Origin: Nocardia rosealba
GTDB taxonomy: Bacteria > Actinomycetota > Actinomycetes > Mycobacteriales > Mycobacteriaceae
Length of the DNA stretch: 64,000 nucleotides
Assembly (NCBI RefSeq): GCF_020216065.1
Contig: NZ_JAIWNA010000004.1
Location: 62,001 to 126,000 of the forward strand
Reading direction: 5' to 3'
Made by a program: the position numbers and the translations under genes. Positions within the stretch are counted from its first letter, which is position 1. Every line of letters begins with the position of its first letter. Under the pieces are notes generated by a model. That model searched no databases. It worked only from the letters and a program-made list of their open reading frames with translations, and was not told the origin of the DNA. This document shows, in pieces, positions 8,080-16,068 of this stretch.

Positions 8080-9675
8080 CTAACCGATTCGGCTGATTCC
8101 CGCCCACAGGTCGCAATGATGCTGGGCGGCAAAGGATTCGCCGGCACTGATCCCCGCGCTGCTCATTTCGAGGGTAGAGCCGGGGGTGGTCGGCCAGTCG
8201 GCGAAGTCCGCTGTCACCGGATCGCCGGTGTGGGCGAACCGGGCCCAGCTCTGCTGAATGCGGCGGGAGAGTTGGTCGCCTGCCGGTGGCAACGGGATCG
8301 GGATGCCGAGCAGATCGGTGAACACGTAGGGGAGTTCGGCCGCGTGAAAGGCGCCGGGCAGCAACGGGTTCTGGCCGAGCGGTGCTTCGTTGAAGCGGTA
8401 TTGCCAGACCTCGGCGCCACCGGCGCGCGCGGCCTCGGTAGTGAAAAGCGCTGGGCAAGCGAAGAACCCGTCGGTGAGCACCTTTTCTTTCGCCTTGGCC
8501 GCAGAGGGGAAGTCGGCCGTCGGGTATCGGTGCAGAACCTGGCCGGCGTTGTCGCCGAACAGTTCCTGCGCCCAGGTCAGGTAATCGGATTCATCGGGGA
8601 TCGTGCCCTTCAGGTAGTCGAGCAGGGCGATGAAAGCGGCACCCTCATCGGCATTGCTGCCGACCACCAGCGGTATATCGCGCGCGGCTCCGGCGGCGAG
8701 AGCCTCTTCGGGAGTGGAGGTCAACACGACCCCGTCCTGTACTGGACTCCAGGTGACCGCCATCGAATGCAGTTCGGCGCTGGGCGAATCCAGCAGTTTC
8801 TCGACCGGAAGCGCGCGCAGGCAGTTCAGTCGCGTGTGCGGATCGTGGCAACCGAGGCTCGCCGCGTAGTCGGCCGACCGCTGGAAGGCGAGTTCCCTGT
8901 CCGGCGGTGACAGCGGACTGCGCGCGCACGACCCGCTCTGGATGATCGCCCGGTGGAAAAGGCCCTGTGCCAGCGGCGAAGCGAGCTGTGTGCACACACT
9001 CATCCCACCGGCCGATTCGCCGAAGATGGTGACATTTCCGGGGTCGCCACCGAACGCGGCCGCGTTCTCCTGAACCCACCGCAGCGCCGCCTGCTGATCG
9101 AGTGTGCCGTACGTTCCGGTGATGCCGCCGGTGCTGTCGGCCAGTTCGGGCAGCGCGAGGAAACCGAACGGGCCGACCCGGTAGTTGGGGATGGCCACGA
9201 TGACCTTGCCCTCACGCACCAACCGGTCGGGGGAGTCGTACTGAGCATTGGAGCCGAGTACGAAGGCGCCACCGTAGAGCCAGACCATCACCGGAAGTTT
9301 CGCGCCTGCGGCGTTCTCCGGCACATATATATCGATGCTCAGGCAGTCCTCGCTGGATTCCTGCAGCGCTAGTCCGAACGGCGCCGGAGAAGCCTGCGGA
9401 CACTGCGGTCCATGCGCGACCGCCGCACGCACATCCGTCCACGGAGCGGCGGGTTGCGGAGGGGCGAAACGGTTTTCGCCCGCAGTTGCGGCAGCGAACG
9501 GAACCCCGAGATATTCGACGATGCCGTTGGTGTGCCGACCGCTGATCGGCCCGCCTGCGACGGTGACAACCGTGTCGTCGGGTGCCGCGGCGGCAGGCGA
9601 AACCACCGCCGCACCGGCACTCGCGAGGACAACGGCTACCGCCAGCAACTGACGGATGAACTTCGGGCTCCGCAA
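8080..9675 (-). CDS. Secreted type B carboxylesterase
   Basis: 531 aa. A Sec signal peptide (FIRQLLAVAVVLASAG, cleavage near AAA-APDD) precedes an alpha/beta-hydrolase of the carboxylesterase/cholinesterase family. Visible motifs are EDCLSIDIYVPENA, the oxyanion region WLYGGAFVLGSN, the nucleophile elbow FGESAGG (Ser near residue 220), the acidic region SNADEGAAF and the catalytic His in PGAFHAAELPYVF. It hydrolyses carboxylic esters outside the cytoplasm; substrate unknown. The start is TTG at 9675, supported by GGGAG six bases upstream. A MarR gene lies 78 bases upstream on the same strand, with a dyad in between. Confidence 0.9.
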   Translation of the reverse strand: MRSPKFIRQLLAVAVVLASAGAAVVSPAAAAPDDTVVTVAGGPISGRHTNGIVEYLGVPFAAATAGENRFAPPQPAAPWTDVRAAVAHGPQCPQASPAPFGLALQESSEDCLSIDIYVPENAAGAKLPVMVWLYGGAFVLGSNAQYDSPDRLVREGKVIVAIPNYRVGPFGFLALPELADSTGGITGTYGTLDQQAALRWVQENAAAFGGDPGNVTIFGESAGGMSVCTQLASPLAQGLFHRAIIQSGSCARSPLSPPDRELAFQRSADYAASLGCHDPHTRLNCLRALPVEKLLDSPSAELHSMAVTWSPVQDGVVLTSTPEEALAAGAARDIPLVVGSNADEGAAFIALLDYLKGTIPDESDYLTWAQELFGDNAGQVLHRYPTADFPSAAKAKEKVLTDGFFACPALFTTEAARAGGAEVWQYRFNEAPLGQNPLLPGAFHAAELPYVFTDLLGIPIPLPPAGDQLSRRIQQSWARFAHTGDPVTADFADWPTTPGSTLEMSSAGISAGESFAAQHHCDLWAGISRIG

Positions 9676-9686
9676 CGCACGCTCCC

Positions 9687-9720
9687 ACAGTGAAATACTT
9701 TTGAAACAAAACTACTGTAG
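9687..9720. promoter_or_regulatory. Candidate MarR operator upstream of the esterase
   Basis: A dyad TACTTTTG-AAA-CAAAACTA (9696-9714) is nested in a wider imperfect palindrome (ACAGT left, ACTGT right). It lies 11-45 bases upstream of the esterase TTG and downstream of the marR gene. Its A/T-rich core stands out in this GC-rich DNA. Binding by the neighbouring MarR is inferred. Confidence 0.5.
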
Positions 9721-9753
9721 GTGACCGGCCTCACAGACGGAAGAGTGTGCGAC

Positions 9754-10185
9754 CTATTCGTCCAGCACGGACAGCAGCCGCTGCAAGGCGGGCACGGCGG
9801 TTTCCAGCGCCCGTCGATCCGCCGATGACAGTTTCGCCAGCGAGTCCCGCAGCATCGCCGCACTGGCCCGGTCGTACCTGACCAGCAGTTCCCGCGCCCG
9901 CGCCGACGCGACCAGCACCGCACCGCGTCCGTCCTCGGTCGACGGCACCCGATCCACCAGATCGGCCATCGTCCGAACCAGATTGCTCACCGTCGACTGC
10001 GCCACCTTGAGCTCGTCCGCCGCCCGCCCCGGCGCCAGACCATCATGTGCCACAAGCAATCTCAGCAGCTCGATCTGCGCCTCCGGCAGATCGGGCAGTC
10101 CCGCCAGCGCCCGCGTCCGCCGCAGTACCGCCCGCCGCAACGGTCCGAGCAACGCACTCAACTGAGCTTCGACGCCACCTGCCAT
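9754..10185 (-). CDS. MarR-family transcriptional regulator
   Basis: 143 aa. The winged-helix core is recognisable: LPEAQIELLRLLVAHDGLAPG, the recognition helix region AQSTVSNLVRTMADLVDRV and the wing STEDGRGAVLVASARARELL. The family represses catabolic, efflux or stress genes and responds to phenolic or oxidant ligands. It lies upstream of the esterase on the same strand and probably controls it. GGGAG before the ATG at 10185 fixes the start; the frame upstream belongs to a decayed oxidoreductase. Confidence 0.87.
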   Translation of the reverse strand: MAGGVEAQLSALLGPLRRAVLRRTRALAGLPDLPEAQIELLRLLVAHDGLAPGRAADELKVAQSTVSNLVRTMADLVDRVPSTEDGRGAVLVASARARELLVRYDRASAAMLRDSLAKLSSADRRALETAVPALQRLLSVLDE

Positions 10186-10277
10186 CCCGCCATTCTCCCG
10201 GCCTCCGACGAATGGCTGTCCGCGGCTACCTACGTCAGGTGTCGAGAGCGGCGGGGCCGGCCGTGGTGTGCGGCAGT

Positions 10278-11313
10278 TCACTCGGACAGTTTCGGCATTT
10301 CGATCGGGCGGGAGCCCTCTCGGAGAGACCGCGCTCCCGCGACGCCGACCAGCGATGCCGCGATCGCCTGTTCTACCGGAACCAACGGTTGCGCCGTGTT
10401 CGACGCATGCGCGGAACCCCTCGAGGATGCGGACCGTGCCCTCGGCTTTCGGCTCGACTGGTGTGCCGTCGGCGAGATACCTGGGTGTGGGCGCGCGTTC
10501 TTCGTCGACGGTGGCGCCGCCCACCCATCCTTCGGTGCGCACCCGCACCGACCAGGCGCGATCGCCGGGCGCCCGCACCGATTCCGCCAGCCCTTCGGTG
10601 CCGCGCACCGAAACCCAGCTCCAGTGGCTGTCGGGCTCGCCCTGTAGGAACCCGTGCCTGCTGATCGCCAGCCCGCCCCCGCTGAGCCGGACCGCCATGA
10701 CGACCGCCGCTAGCGCATCGGCGGTGTCGACCGGGTATGCCGACACCTCGACCGGCAGCTCACCGGTGAGGGAAAGAGCGTGTGGGTGCAGTAGGCCGTC
10801 GGTTCGATGCGTCCTCGCCAGTGCGCGGGATCGCCGATCAGGCCCGTCACGTCGGCGGGTGACATGGCGTGCAGATAGTCGGCCTCGGTCAGGGTTGGCC
10901 GGCTGATCTCCCCGTCCGCCAAGGCTTTCCGGATGAGATTCACATGCGGATGGAACACGTAGTTCTCGGCGAACGAATAGGTGGCCGACGACCGCCGCTC
11001 TGCCGCGAGCAACGCCGCCGCCTGCCGCTCGTCCACGCAGGCAGCCGATTCCGACAGGACGTGGATGCCCCGATCAAGGAAGGCGATGGCCAAGGGTGCG
11101 TGTTCGTCGAAGTCATTGGCCAGCACCACGGCATCCATGGGGTGATCGAGAAGCGCGGTCCATTTCCCGAAGAAGGTAGTCCCAGGCAGCATCGGCCGCC
11201 TCGCCCCGTCGTGCCGCATCCCGATCACACGCGGCGACCACCTCCATCCCCAGCCGACGACACCACATCGCCAGATGCAACCCCATCCGCAAACCCACGA
11301 CCCCGACCCGCAT
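10278..11313 (-). pseudogene. Gfo/Idh/MocA-family oxidoreductase, frameshifted
   Basis: The N-terminus MRVGVVGLRMGLHLAMWCRR (Rossmann GxxxxG-type, start 11313) continues in a second frame from about 11180 (FFGKWTALLDHPMDAVVLAN, then HVLSESAACVDERQ, the family's EKP-like region). A third frame starts near 10790 (SLTGELPVEVSAYPVDTADA), and the C-terminus is regained in yet another frame near 10390 (QPLVPVEQAIAASLVG to PKLSE and TGA at 10278). All pieces are collinear and cover a full-length protein of about 345 aa. Three frame changes are needed. The last fits a 2-base loss in a GCGC run. An intact homologue would be an NAD(P)-dependent sugar or cyclitol dehydrogenase. Three separate sequencing errors are possible but less likely. 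Confidence 0.85.
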
Positions 11314-11431
11314 TGCCCTGTCCCATCGTTCGTTTCGTCTGTCAGAGAGTGCAGCCGATCGAACAGATACGTCACCGGATGCAGAGCGCCCTCCGGCTGT
11401 GCCTCCGCCGACTGATGGACGGAAATCGGAT

Positions 11432-11845
11432 TCAGACGACGTCCGCACGTTCAGCCAGGAATTGATCGAGCAGGTCGAACAAGACCTCGACGACGCGGAG
11501 TTCCTGCTCAGGACTGAGATCTGTTTCGTCGTCGCGCGCGGGCAGCGCAATCTGCGTAACCAAACCCGACCAGCAGAGGCTACTCTCGCGACGAAGGTGG
11601 TTGGCGAGAAGCCACTCGCGAAAGCCGTCCAGACCTCGACCTCCGGTCCGGCGAGCCGCGTAGTCGTAGCCGTTCAGGAAGCACGTCACGCCACGAACCG
11701 TGGTGAAACCGATGAACATGCCTGGGCGCGCGGCGAACTGGAGTAGGTACTCGCGCTCCGTCAATCCGTCCGGGGCTGTCGGCTTCCACTGAGTGGCGCG
11801 TGCCCGCCGTGCGAAGTGTGCATCGAGACCTGCAGGTTTCTCCAC
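11432..11845 (-). CDS. Conserved hypothetical protein
   Basis: 137 aa, soluble. The body TEREYLLQFAARPGMFIGFT and FLNGYDYAARRTGGRGLDGFREWLL is well structured with alternating helices and ends in an acidic helix (VVEVLFDLLDQFLAERADVV). I do not recognise a named domain; such short proteins occur as orphans near immunity or toxin genes in actinobacteria, but nothing here proves that. The start is the GTG at 11845 with a weak GAAG upstream. It precedes the decayed oxidoreductase by 118 bases on the same strand. Confidence 0.65.
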   Translation of the reverse strand: MEKPAGLDAHFARRARATQWKPTAPDGLTEREYLLQFAARPGMFIGFTTVRGVTCFLNGYDYAARRTGGRGLDGFREWLLANHLRRESSLCWSGLVTQIALPARDDETDLSPEQELRVVEVLFDLLDQFLAERADVV

Positions 11846-11885
11846 TTGGATACTTCACCATGTCGACGGTGACCACACTTCCGGT

Positions 11886-12296
11886 TCAGAGGCGGGTCGG
11901 CAGCAATTCGGCGATCAAATCCTCGATGCGTTTCTTGATCTCGTCGCGGATCGGGCGCACCGATTCGACGCCCTTGCCTGCCGGATCGTCCAACTTCCAG
12001 TCCCGGTAGTCGATGCCGGGGAAGTAGGGGCAGGCGTCGCCGCAGCCCATGGTGATGACGACTGTGGACGTCTCGACTGCTTCGGGGGTGAGGACTTTGG
12101 GGGATTGGGCGGTGATGTCGATGCCGAGTTCGGCCATGGCTTCGACGGCGGCGGGATTCAGGGTGTCGCCGGGGGCGCTGCCCGCGGAACGGACCTCGAT
12201 CGCATCGCCCGCGAGGTGGGTGAGGAACCCCTGTGCCATCTGGGATCGTCCGGCGTTGTGGACGCAGACGAAGAGCACCGACGGTTTGCCGCTCAT
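11886..12296 (-). CDS. arsC: Arsenate reductase (low-MW phosphatase fold)
   Basis: 136 aa. The P-loop CVHNAGRSQ (CX5R type, nucleophilic Cys11) and the redox Cys pair in GCGDACPYFPG identify the thioredoxin- or mycothiol-coupled arsenate reductase family, which reduces arsenate to arsenite. It is the third gene of arsR-acr3-arsC; its ATG overlaps the acr3 stop by 4 bases (12293-12296), so it is translationally coupled. The product feeds arsenite to the Acr3 pump. Confidence 0.93.
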   Translation of the reverse strand: MSGKPSVLFVCVHNAGRSQMAQGFLTHLAGDAIEVRSAGSAPGDTLNPAAVEAMAELGIDITAQSPKVLTPEAVETSTVVITMGCGDACPYFPGIDYRDWKLDDPAGKGVESVRPIRDEIKKRIEDLIAELLPTRL

Positions 12297-13390
12297 TTCA
12301 TGTCCTCGGAAGTGAAAGCCGGCGTAGCACCGGCGAATCGGTTGCGCAGCGCCAGCGAGACGTACACCAGGGCTACAAGAACGGGGACCTCGATCAACGG
12401 CCCGACAACACCGGCAAGAGCCTCGCCGGAGGTGGCGCCGTAGGTGGCTATCGCCACGGCGATGGCGAGTTCGAAGTTGTTGCCCGCCGCGGTGAACGCG
12501 AGGGTGGTGGTGCGCGCGTAGCCCAGGCCCATGACGGCCCCGAGCGCGTAACCGCCACCCCACATCACGGCGAAGTACACCAGCAGCGGCAGCGCGATAC
12601 GTGCCACGTCCCACGGGTGGGAGGTGATCTGGCTGCCCTGGAGCGCGAACAGGATCACGATCGTGAACAGCAGCCCGTACAGCGCCCACGGCCCGATCTT
12701 GGGCAGGAATGTCGACTCGTACCAGTCGCGGCCCTTGGTCCGTTCCCCGATGCGCCTGCTCAGGTACCCGGCCAGCAGGGGGATGCCGAGGAAGATCAGG
12801 ACCGATTTCGCGATCTCCCAGGGGGAGGTGTCGATGGTGGTCTGTTCCAGGCCGAGCCAGCCGGGCAGCACCGACAGGTAGACCCAGCCGAGCACGGCGA
12901 ACATGAACACCTGGAACACCGAGTTCAGGGCGACCAGCACGGCGGCGGCCTCGCGATCACCGCAGGCCAGGTCGTTCCAGATGATGACCATGGCGATGCA
13001 GCGGGCCAGGCCGACGATGATCAGGCCGGTGCGGTATTCGGGCAGGTCGGGCAGGAAGATCCAGGCCAGGGCGAACATGAGGGCGGGGCCGAGCACCCAG
13101 TTCAGCACCAGGGAGCCGATGAGGAGTTTGCGGTCGCCGGTGACGGTGTCGAGCCGGTCGTAGCGCACCTTGGCCAGCACCGGGTACATCATGATCAGCA
13201 GACCGATGGCGATCGGCAGCGAAACACCGTCGATCTCCACCGCACCGAGAGCGTCGCCGAGGCCGGGAATCATGCGCCCCAACAGGATTCCGGCCAGCAT
13301 CGCCGCACCGATCCACAACGGAAGGAACCGGTCGAGGGTCGACAGCTTGCCGACGACGGGCGGCTGCTCGGCGGTGGTCGCCGTGCTCAC
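12293..13390 (-). CDS. acr3: Arsenite efflux transporter Acr3
   Basis: 365 aa with ten predicted membrane helices. Family signatures are PVLAKVRYDRL, the conserved Cys in GLARCIAMVIIWNDLACGD, and FTAAGNNFELAIAVAIATYG. It expels arsenite (and possibly antimonite) using the proton gradient. The start is a GTG at 13390 overlapping the arsR stop (GTGA). Translation through the operon arsR-acr3-arsC therefore runs through two 4-base overlaps. Confidence 0.95.
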   Translation of the reverse strand: MSTATTAEQPPVVGKLSTLDRFLPLWIGAAMLAGILLGRMIPGLGDALGAVEIDGVSLPIAIGLLIMMYPVLAKVRYDRLDTVTGDRKLLIGSLVLNWVLGPALMFALAWIFLPDLPEYRTGLIIVGLARCIAMVIIWNDLACGDREAAAVLVALNSVFQVFMFAVLGWVYLSVLPGWLGLEQTTIDTSPWEIAKSVLIFLGIPLLAGYLSRRIGERTKGRDWYESTFLPKIGPWALYGLLFTIVILFALQGSQITSHPWDVARIALPLLVYFAVMWGGGYALGAVMGLGYARTTTLAFTAAGNNFELAIAVAIATYGATSGEALAGVVGPLIEVPVLVALVYVSLALRNRFAGATPAFTSEDMK

Positions 13391-13749
13391 GCGTGCACAT
13401 CCTCGGTGCTCAGCGCGCTGGAAATGCGGGCGAACGCTTCGGGCACCACGCGGTAGTACACCCACGAGGCACGCCGCTCACTGGTGAGCAGCCCGGCCTC
13501 GCGCAGCACCTTGAGGTGATGGGAGATGGTCGGCTGGCTCACCTCCACACCGTCGGAGATGTCGCACACGCACGCCTCACCACCGGCGCGACTCGCGACC
13601 AGCGACAGCAACCGAAGCCGCACCGGATCCGACAACGCCTTGAACACCGCGGCGAGCTCGGCCGCCTCGGTGTGGGTCAAGGGATCACGAACAACCGGTT
13701 CCGCGCAGCACGCGGCCTCGACCATCAGGTTCAGCTCCGACTTCGACAT
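13387..13749 (-). CDS. arsR: ArsR-family arsenite-responsive repressor
   Basis: 120 aa. An HTH of ArsR/SmtB type (VSQPTISHHLKVLREAGLL) follows a metal-site region EACVCDISDG. An additional Cys pair lies near the N-terminus (AACCAEP), so As(III) may be bound by a Cys trio drawn from both regions. It should repress its own operon until arsenite binds. No Shine-Dalgarno sequence is seen before the ATG at 13749, so the mRNA may be leaderless. A 20-base dyad lies 4 bases upstream. Confidence 0.93.
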   Translation of the reverse strand: MSKSELNLMVEAACCAEPVVRDPLTHTEAAELAAVFKALSDPVRLRLLSLVASRAGGEACVCDISDGVEVSQPTISHHLKVLREAGLLTSERRASWVYYRVVPEAFARISSALSTEDVHA

Positions 13750-13752
13750 ACA

Positions 13753-13772
13753 TCGATATTGACGTATATCGA
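13753..13772. promoter_or_regulatory. Candidate ArsR operator
   Basis: A perfect inverted repeat TCGATAT-N6-ATATCGA starts 4 bases upstream of the arsR ATG. It is A/T-rich against the surrounding DNA and has the length and position expected for an ArsR/SmtB operator overlapping the promoter. If the transcript is leaderless, the dyad covers the -10 region. Confidence 0.65.
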
Positions 13773-13819
13773 ATCAATGCGCAAACGGTAGCGGTGACAG
13801 CTGCCCAGGATGCGCCCGG

Positions 13820-14455
13820 TCAGCCGCCGAAAACGTTGTCGACGACCGACTCGTCGCCATGGATCTCGACCAACTGGAGGGCGCGCGCTTCATCCAGCGT
13901 CAGCGCGCCCGCAGCGAGGCCGAGAAGGCATCCGGGATCGGCGCGTACGCCTGCGTCGAGTTCGCGGCCGTCGTGTCGCCCGACCTCGAAGCCCGACCGG
14001 GTACCGCGCAGCTGGAAGAACTCCGCATCGATCTCGAGGCCGATCGTCACCGCACGGCGAAGCTCGACCCGTGCGTTGAGCAAGGCGGGGAGCGCGAGCG
14101 CGAGCCACCCGGGGCGGAACGAGTCACCCTCGGTCGGGCCGCGGCTCATCAGCGGCGTCGACCAGCGGATCAAGCCTTCGATCGGCTCGCGCAGCTCGGC
14201 ACCCCACGGTGTGAGGGCGTACTCGACGATGCTGCCCTCGCCGGTCAACCGCCGCTCGACCACACCCGAAGCCTCGAGGTCTCGGAGCCGGTCCGCCAGC
14301 AGATTCGTCGCGATGCCGGGAAGGCCTTCCAGAAGGTCGCGGTAGCGGGCCGGGGCGAGGAGGAGTTCCCGGACTATGAGCAGATTCCATCGGTCGCCGA
14401 CAACTTCGATGGCTCGGGCGAGCCCGCAGTACTGACCGTAGCTGCGCATCATCAC
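13820..14455 (-). CDS. HxlR-family transcriptional regulator with C-terminal extension
   Basis: 211 aa. Residues 1-100 are a typical HxlR winged helix (YCGLARAIEVVGDRWNLLIVRELLLAP, then LRDLEASGVVERRL). Residues about 110-205 form a second domain resembling the sterol-carrier-like tail found in long actinobacterial HxlR proteins (ALALPALLNARVELRRAV). Start codons GTG-ATG-ATG are stacked at 14447-14455 after AGTAGG. It is divergent from the dehalogenase homologue 76 bases away, which it may regulate. Confidence 0.85.
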   Translation of the reverse strand: MMMRSYGQYCGLARAIEVVGDRWNLLIVRELLLAPARYRDLLEGLPGIATNLLADRLRDLEASGVVERRLTGEGSIVEYALTPWGAELREPIEGLIRWSTPLMSRGPTEGDSFRPGWLALALPALLNARVELRRAVTIGLEIDAEFFQLRGTRSGFEVGRHDGRELDAGVRADPGCLLGLAAGALTLDEARALQLVEIHGDESVVDNVFGG

Positions 14456-14531
14456 CTACTATCGCTTGAAATTCTAAAGTGCGCGTGAGATCCTCAAGCA
14501 TACTCTGATGTCGAGTTCTGAGGAGACCACC

Positions 14532-15413
14532 ATGGCCGACACAACCAACAGCGTGCGGCCCGGTTGGGTCGACGACGAACTGTTCCCGTTCGAGAGCCGA
14601 TTCGTCGAGATCGACGGGCACACCGTGCATTACGTCGACGAGGGATCCGGCCCGACACTGCTGTTGCTGCACGGCAACCCGACCTGGTCGTTCCTCTGGC
14701 GCGACGTGATCCGTGAGCTGCGCCCCGACTATCGATGCATCGCCCTGGACTACCCCGGGTTCGGGTTGTCGACGGCGAAGCCCGGCTACGGCTACCTGCC
14801 GGAAGAACACGCCGACGTGGTCACCGCCTTCGTCGACCAGCTCGGCCTCGACGGCGTCACCCTGGTCGGGCAGGACTGGGGTGGCACGATCGGGCTGGCT
14901 GTCGTGCAGCGTCGGCCTGCCGTCTTCGATCGGCTGGTGCTTGCCAACACCTGGGCCTGGCCGGTCAACGGCATTCTCCACTTCGAGGCTTTCGGCCGCC
15001 TCGCCGGCGGGCCGCTGAGCCGCTTCCTGATCCGCCGGTTCAATCTGCTGGTCAACACCTTCATTCCCACGGGACACCGGAGGCGCAAGCCGACAGCGGC
15101 CGAAATGTCGCACTACAGCAAGGCATTGGATACGCCGGAGCGCCGTCAGGCTTGCGCCGTGCTGCCCGGCCGTGTCCTGGCCAGCCGGGCATTCTTCGCC
15201 GAAATCGAGGCCGGACTCGCCGCCATCGCTCACCTGCCGACGCTGATCGTGTGGGGTGACGCCGACATCGCCTTCCGCGCTCAGGAGCGTGAGCGACTCG
15301 AAGCGACATTCGTCGCTCACAAGTCCGTGATCGTCGAGGGTGCGGGAACTTATGTGGAGTCGGACGCACCCGAGGAGTTCGTCGCCGCTTTCCGCGAATG
15401 GGCCGCGCGGTAG
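14532..15413 (+). CDS. Haloalkane dehalogenase-like alpha/beta hydrolase, catalytic His replaced by Thr
   Basis: 293 aa. Haloalkane dehalogenase features are clear: HGNPTWSFLWRD with halide-binding Asn49, nucleophile elbow VGQDWGGTIG with Asp115 and Trp116, and the acid strand IVWGDADIAF with Asp243. The family's third triad member is a His in a GxGHxxQED-type segment; here that segment reads GAGTYVESDAPEEF, with Thr273 (codon ACT) in place of His. Without it the alkyl-enzyme ester should not be hydrolysed, so the enzyme is probably not a working dehalogenase. The ATG at 14532 has GAGGAG upstream. It is divergent from an HxlR regulator. The rest of the frame is intact. Confidence 0.85.
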   Translation: MADTTNSVRPGWVDDELFPFESRFVEIDGHTVHYVDEGSGPTLLLLHGNPTWSFLWRDVIRELRPDYRCIALDYPGFGLSTAKPGYGYLPEEHADVVTAFVDQLGLDGVTLVGQDWGGTIGLAVVQRRPAVFDRLVLANTWAWPVNGILHFEAFGRLAGGPLSRFLIRRFNLLVNTFIPTGHRRRKPTAAEMSHYSKALDTPERRQACAVLPGRVLASRAFFAEIEAGLAAIAHLPTLIVWGDADIAFRAQERERLEATFVAHKSVIVEGAGTYVESDAPEEFVAAFREWAAR

Positions 15414-15468
15414 CGGAACCGTCTGTCCGAGAACGAAATCCGGTCGATTGCGCTCAGCACACGTCGGG

Positions 15469-15495
15469 CCGACCGGTTGACGGCTATCCGGTCGG
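15469..15495. terminator. Hairpin after the dehalogenase homologue
   Basis: CCGACCGG at 15469-15476 pairs with CCGGTCGG at 15488-15495 across an 11-base loop, between the convergent dehalogenase homologue and the truncated permease. No T-tract follows, as is common for high-GC actinobacterial terminators. Confidence 0.5.
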
Positions 15496-15507
15496 CCGAC
15501 GGTCCTG

Positions 15508-16058
15508 TTACGCCGCAGCTGCTCGAACCGCTCGACGGCCTGCCGCCGCGGTCACCCCGACCGTCGTGCCCGCACCGAGCACGACGGCGAGCGCATAGGG
15601 CAATGGAGCGAACGCGGCGAGCAGATCACCGGTCTTCACTACCGCGAACGGGACGGTGGTGACGAACGCGCCGAACGCACCGGTGACAGCGCTGATGATG
15701 ACGGCTGCTGCGGCCTCGCCGACGAGCATCCGTTGTGACTGGCTCGCCGTCGCGCCGATGAGGTGCATGGTGGCGAACTCCGGGTGGCGGCGGGCGATGG
15801 AGGCGATCAGGTTGTTGGACAAGGCGATTGCCATGAACGCGGCGATGAGGAATACCACCAGGTAGTTGATGGTCGCCATCAGTTCCCCGTCGGTGCCTGC
15901 GGCGCCGTGACGGTTCTCGATGCTCTGCATGGACAGCGTGCCCGCGGCGACCCCGATGAACAGAGTCAGGAAAGTGACCGCGGGACGTATCCGTTCCGGT
16001 GCGGTGGCGAGGTTGCGTGCGATGAGGTGCCCGGCGGGGCCGTGCAGCGCGATGCCTA
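15508..16058 (-). pseudogene. C-terminal fragment of an FtsX/MacB-type ABC permease
   Basis: About 183 residues are readable: HLIARNLATAPERIRPAV, a helix at LTLFIGVAAG, a coupling-type segment IASIARRHPEFATMHLIGAT, then two further long hydrophobic stretches ending at the TAA at 15508. This is the last three-helix block of an FtsX-domain permease. No start codon or N-terminal half is present: the homology stops near 16058, where an unrelated gene on the other strand begins. No partner ATPase is nearby. It is a remnant; the right boundary is approximate. Confidence 0.75.
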
Positions 16059-16068
16059 CTCCTCGACG

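Noticed and set aside
9754..10746. A 330-residue MarR fusion protein
   Set aside because: The N-terminal 187 codons are partly the decayed oxidoreductase and partly out of frame; the MarR gene has its own ribosome site at 10185.
12233..13456. Plus-strand frame of 407 codons over acr3
   Set aside because: It is antisense to a clear membrane transporter; the composition (Gln/His/Asp-rich) is an artefact of hydrophobic codons read backwards.
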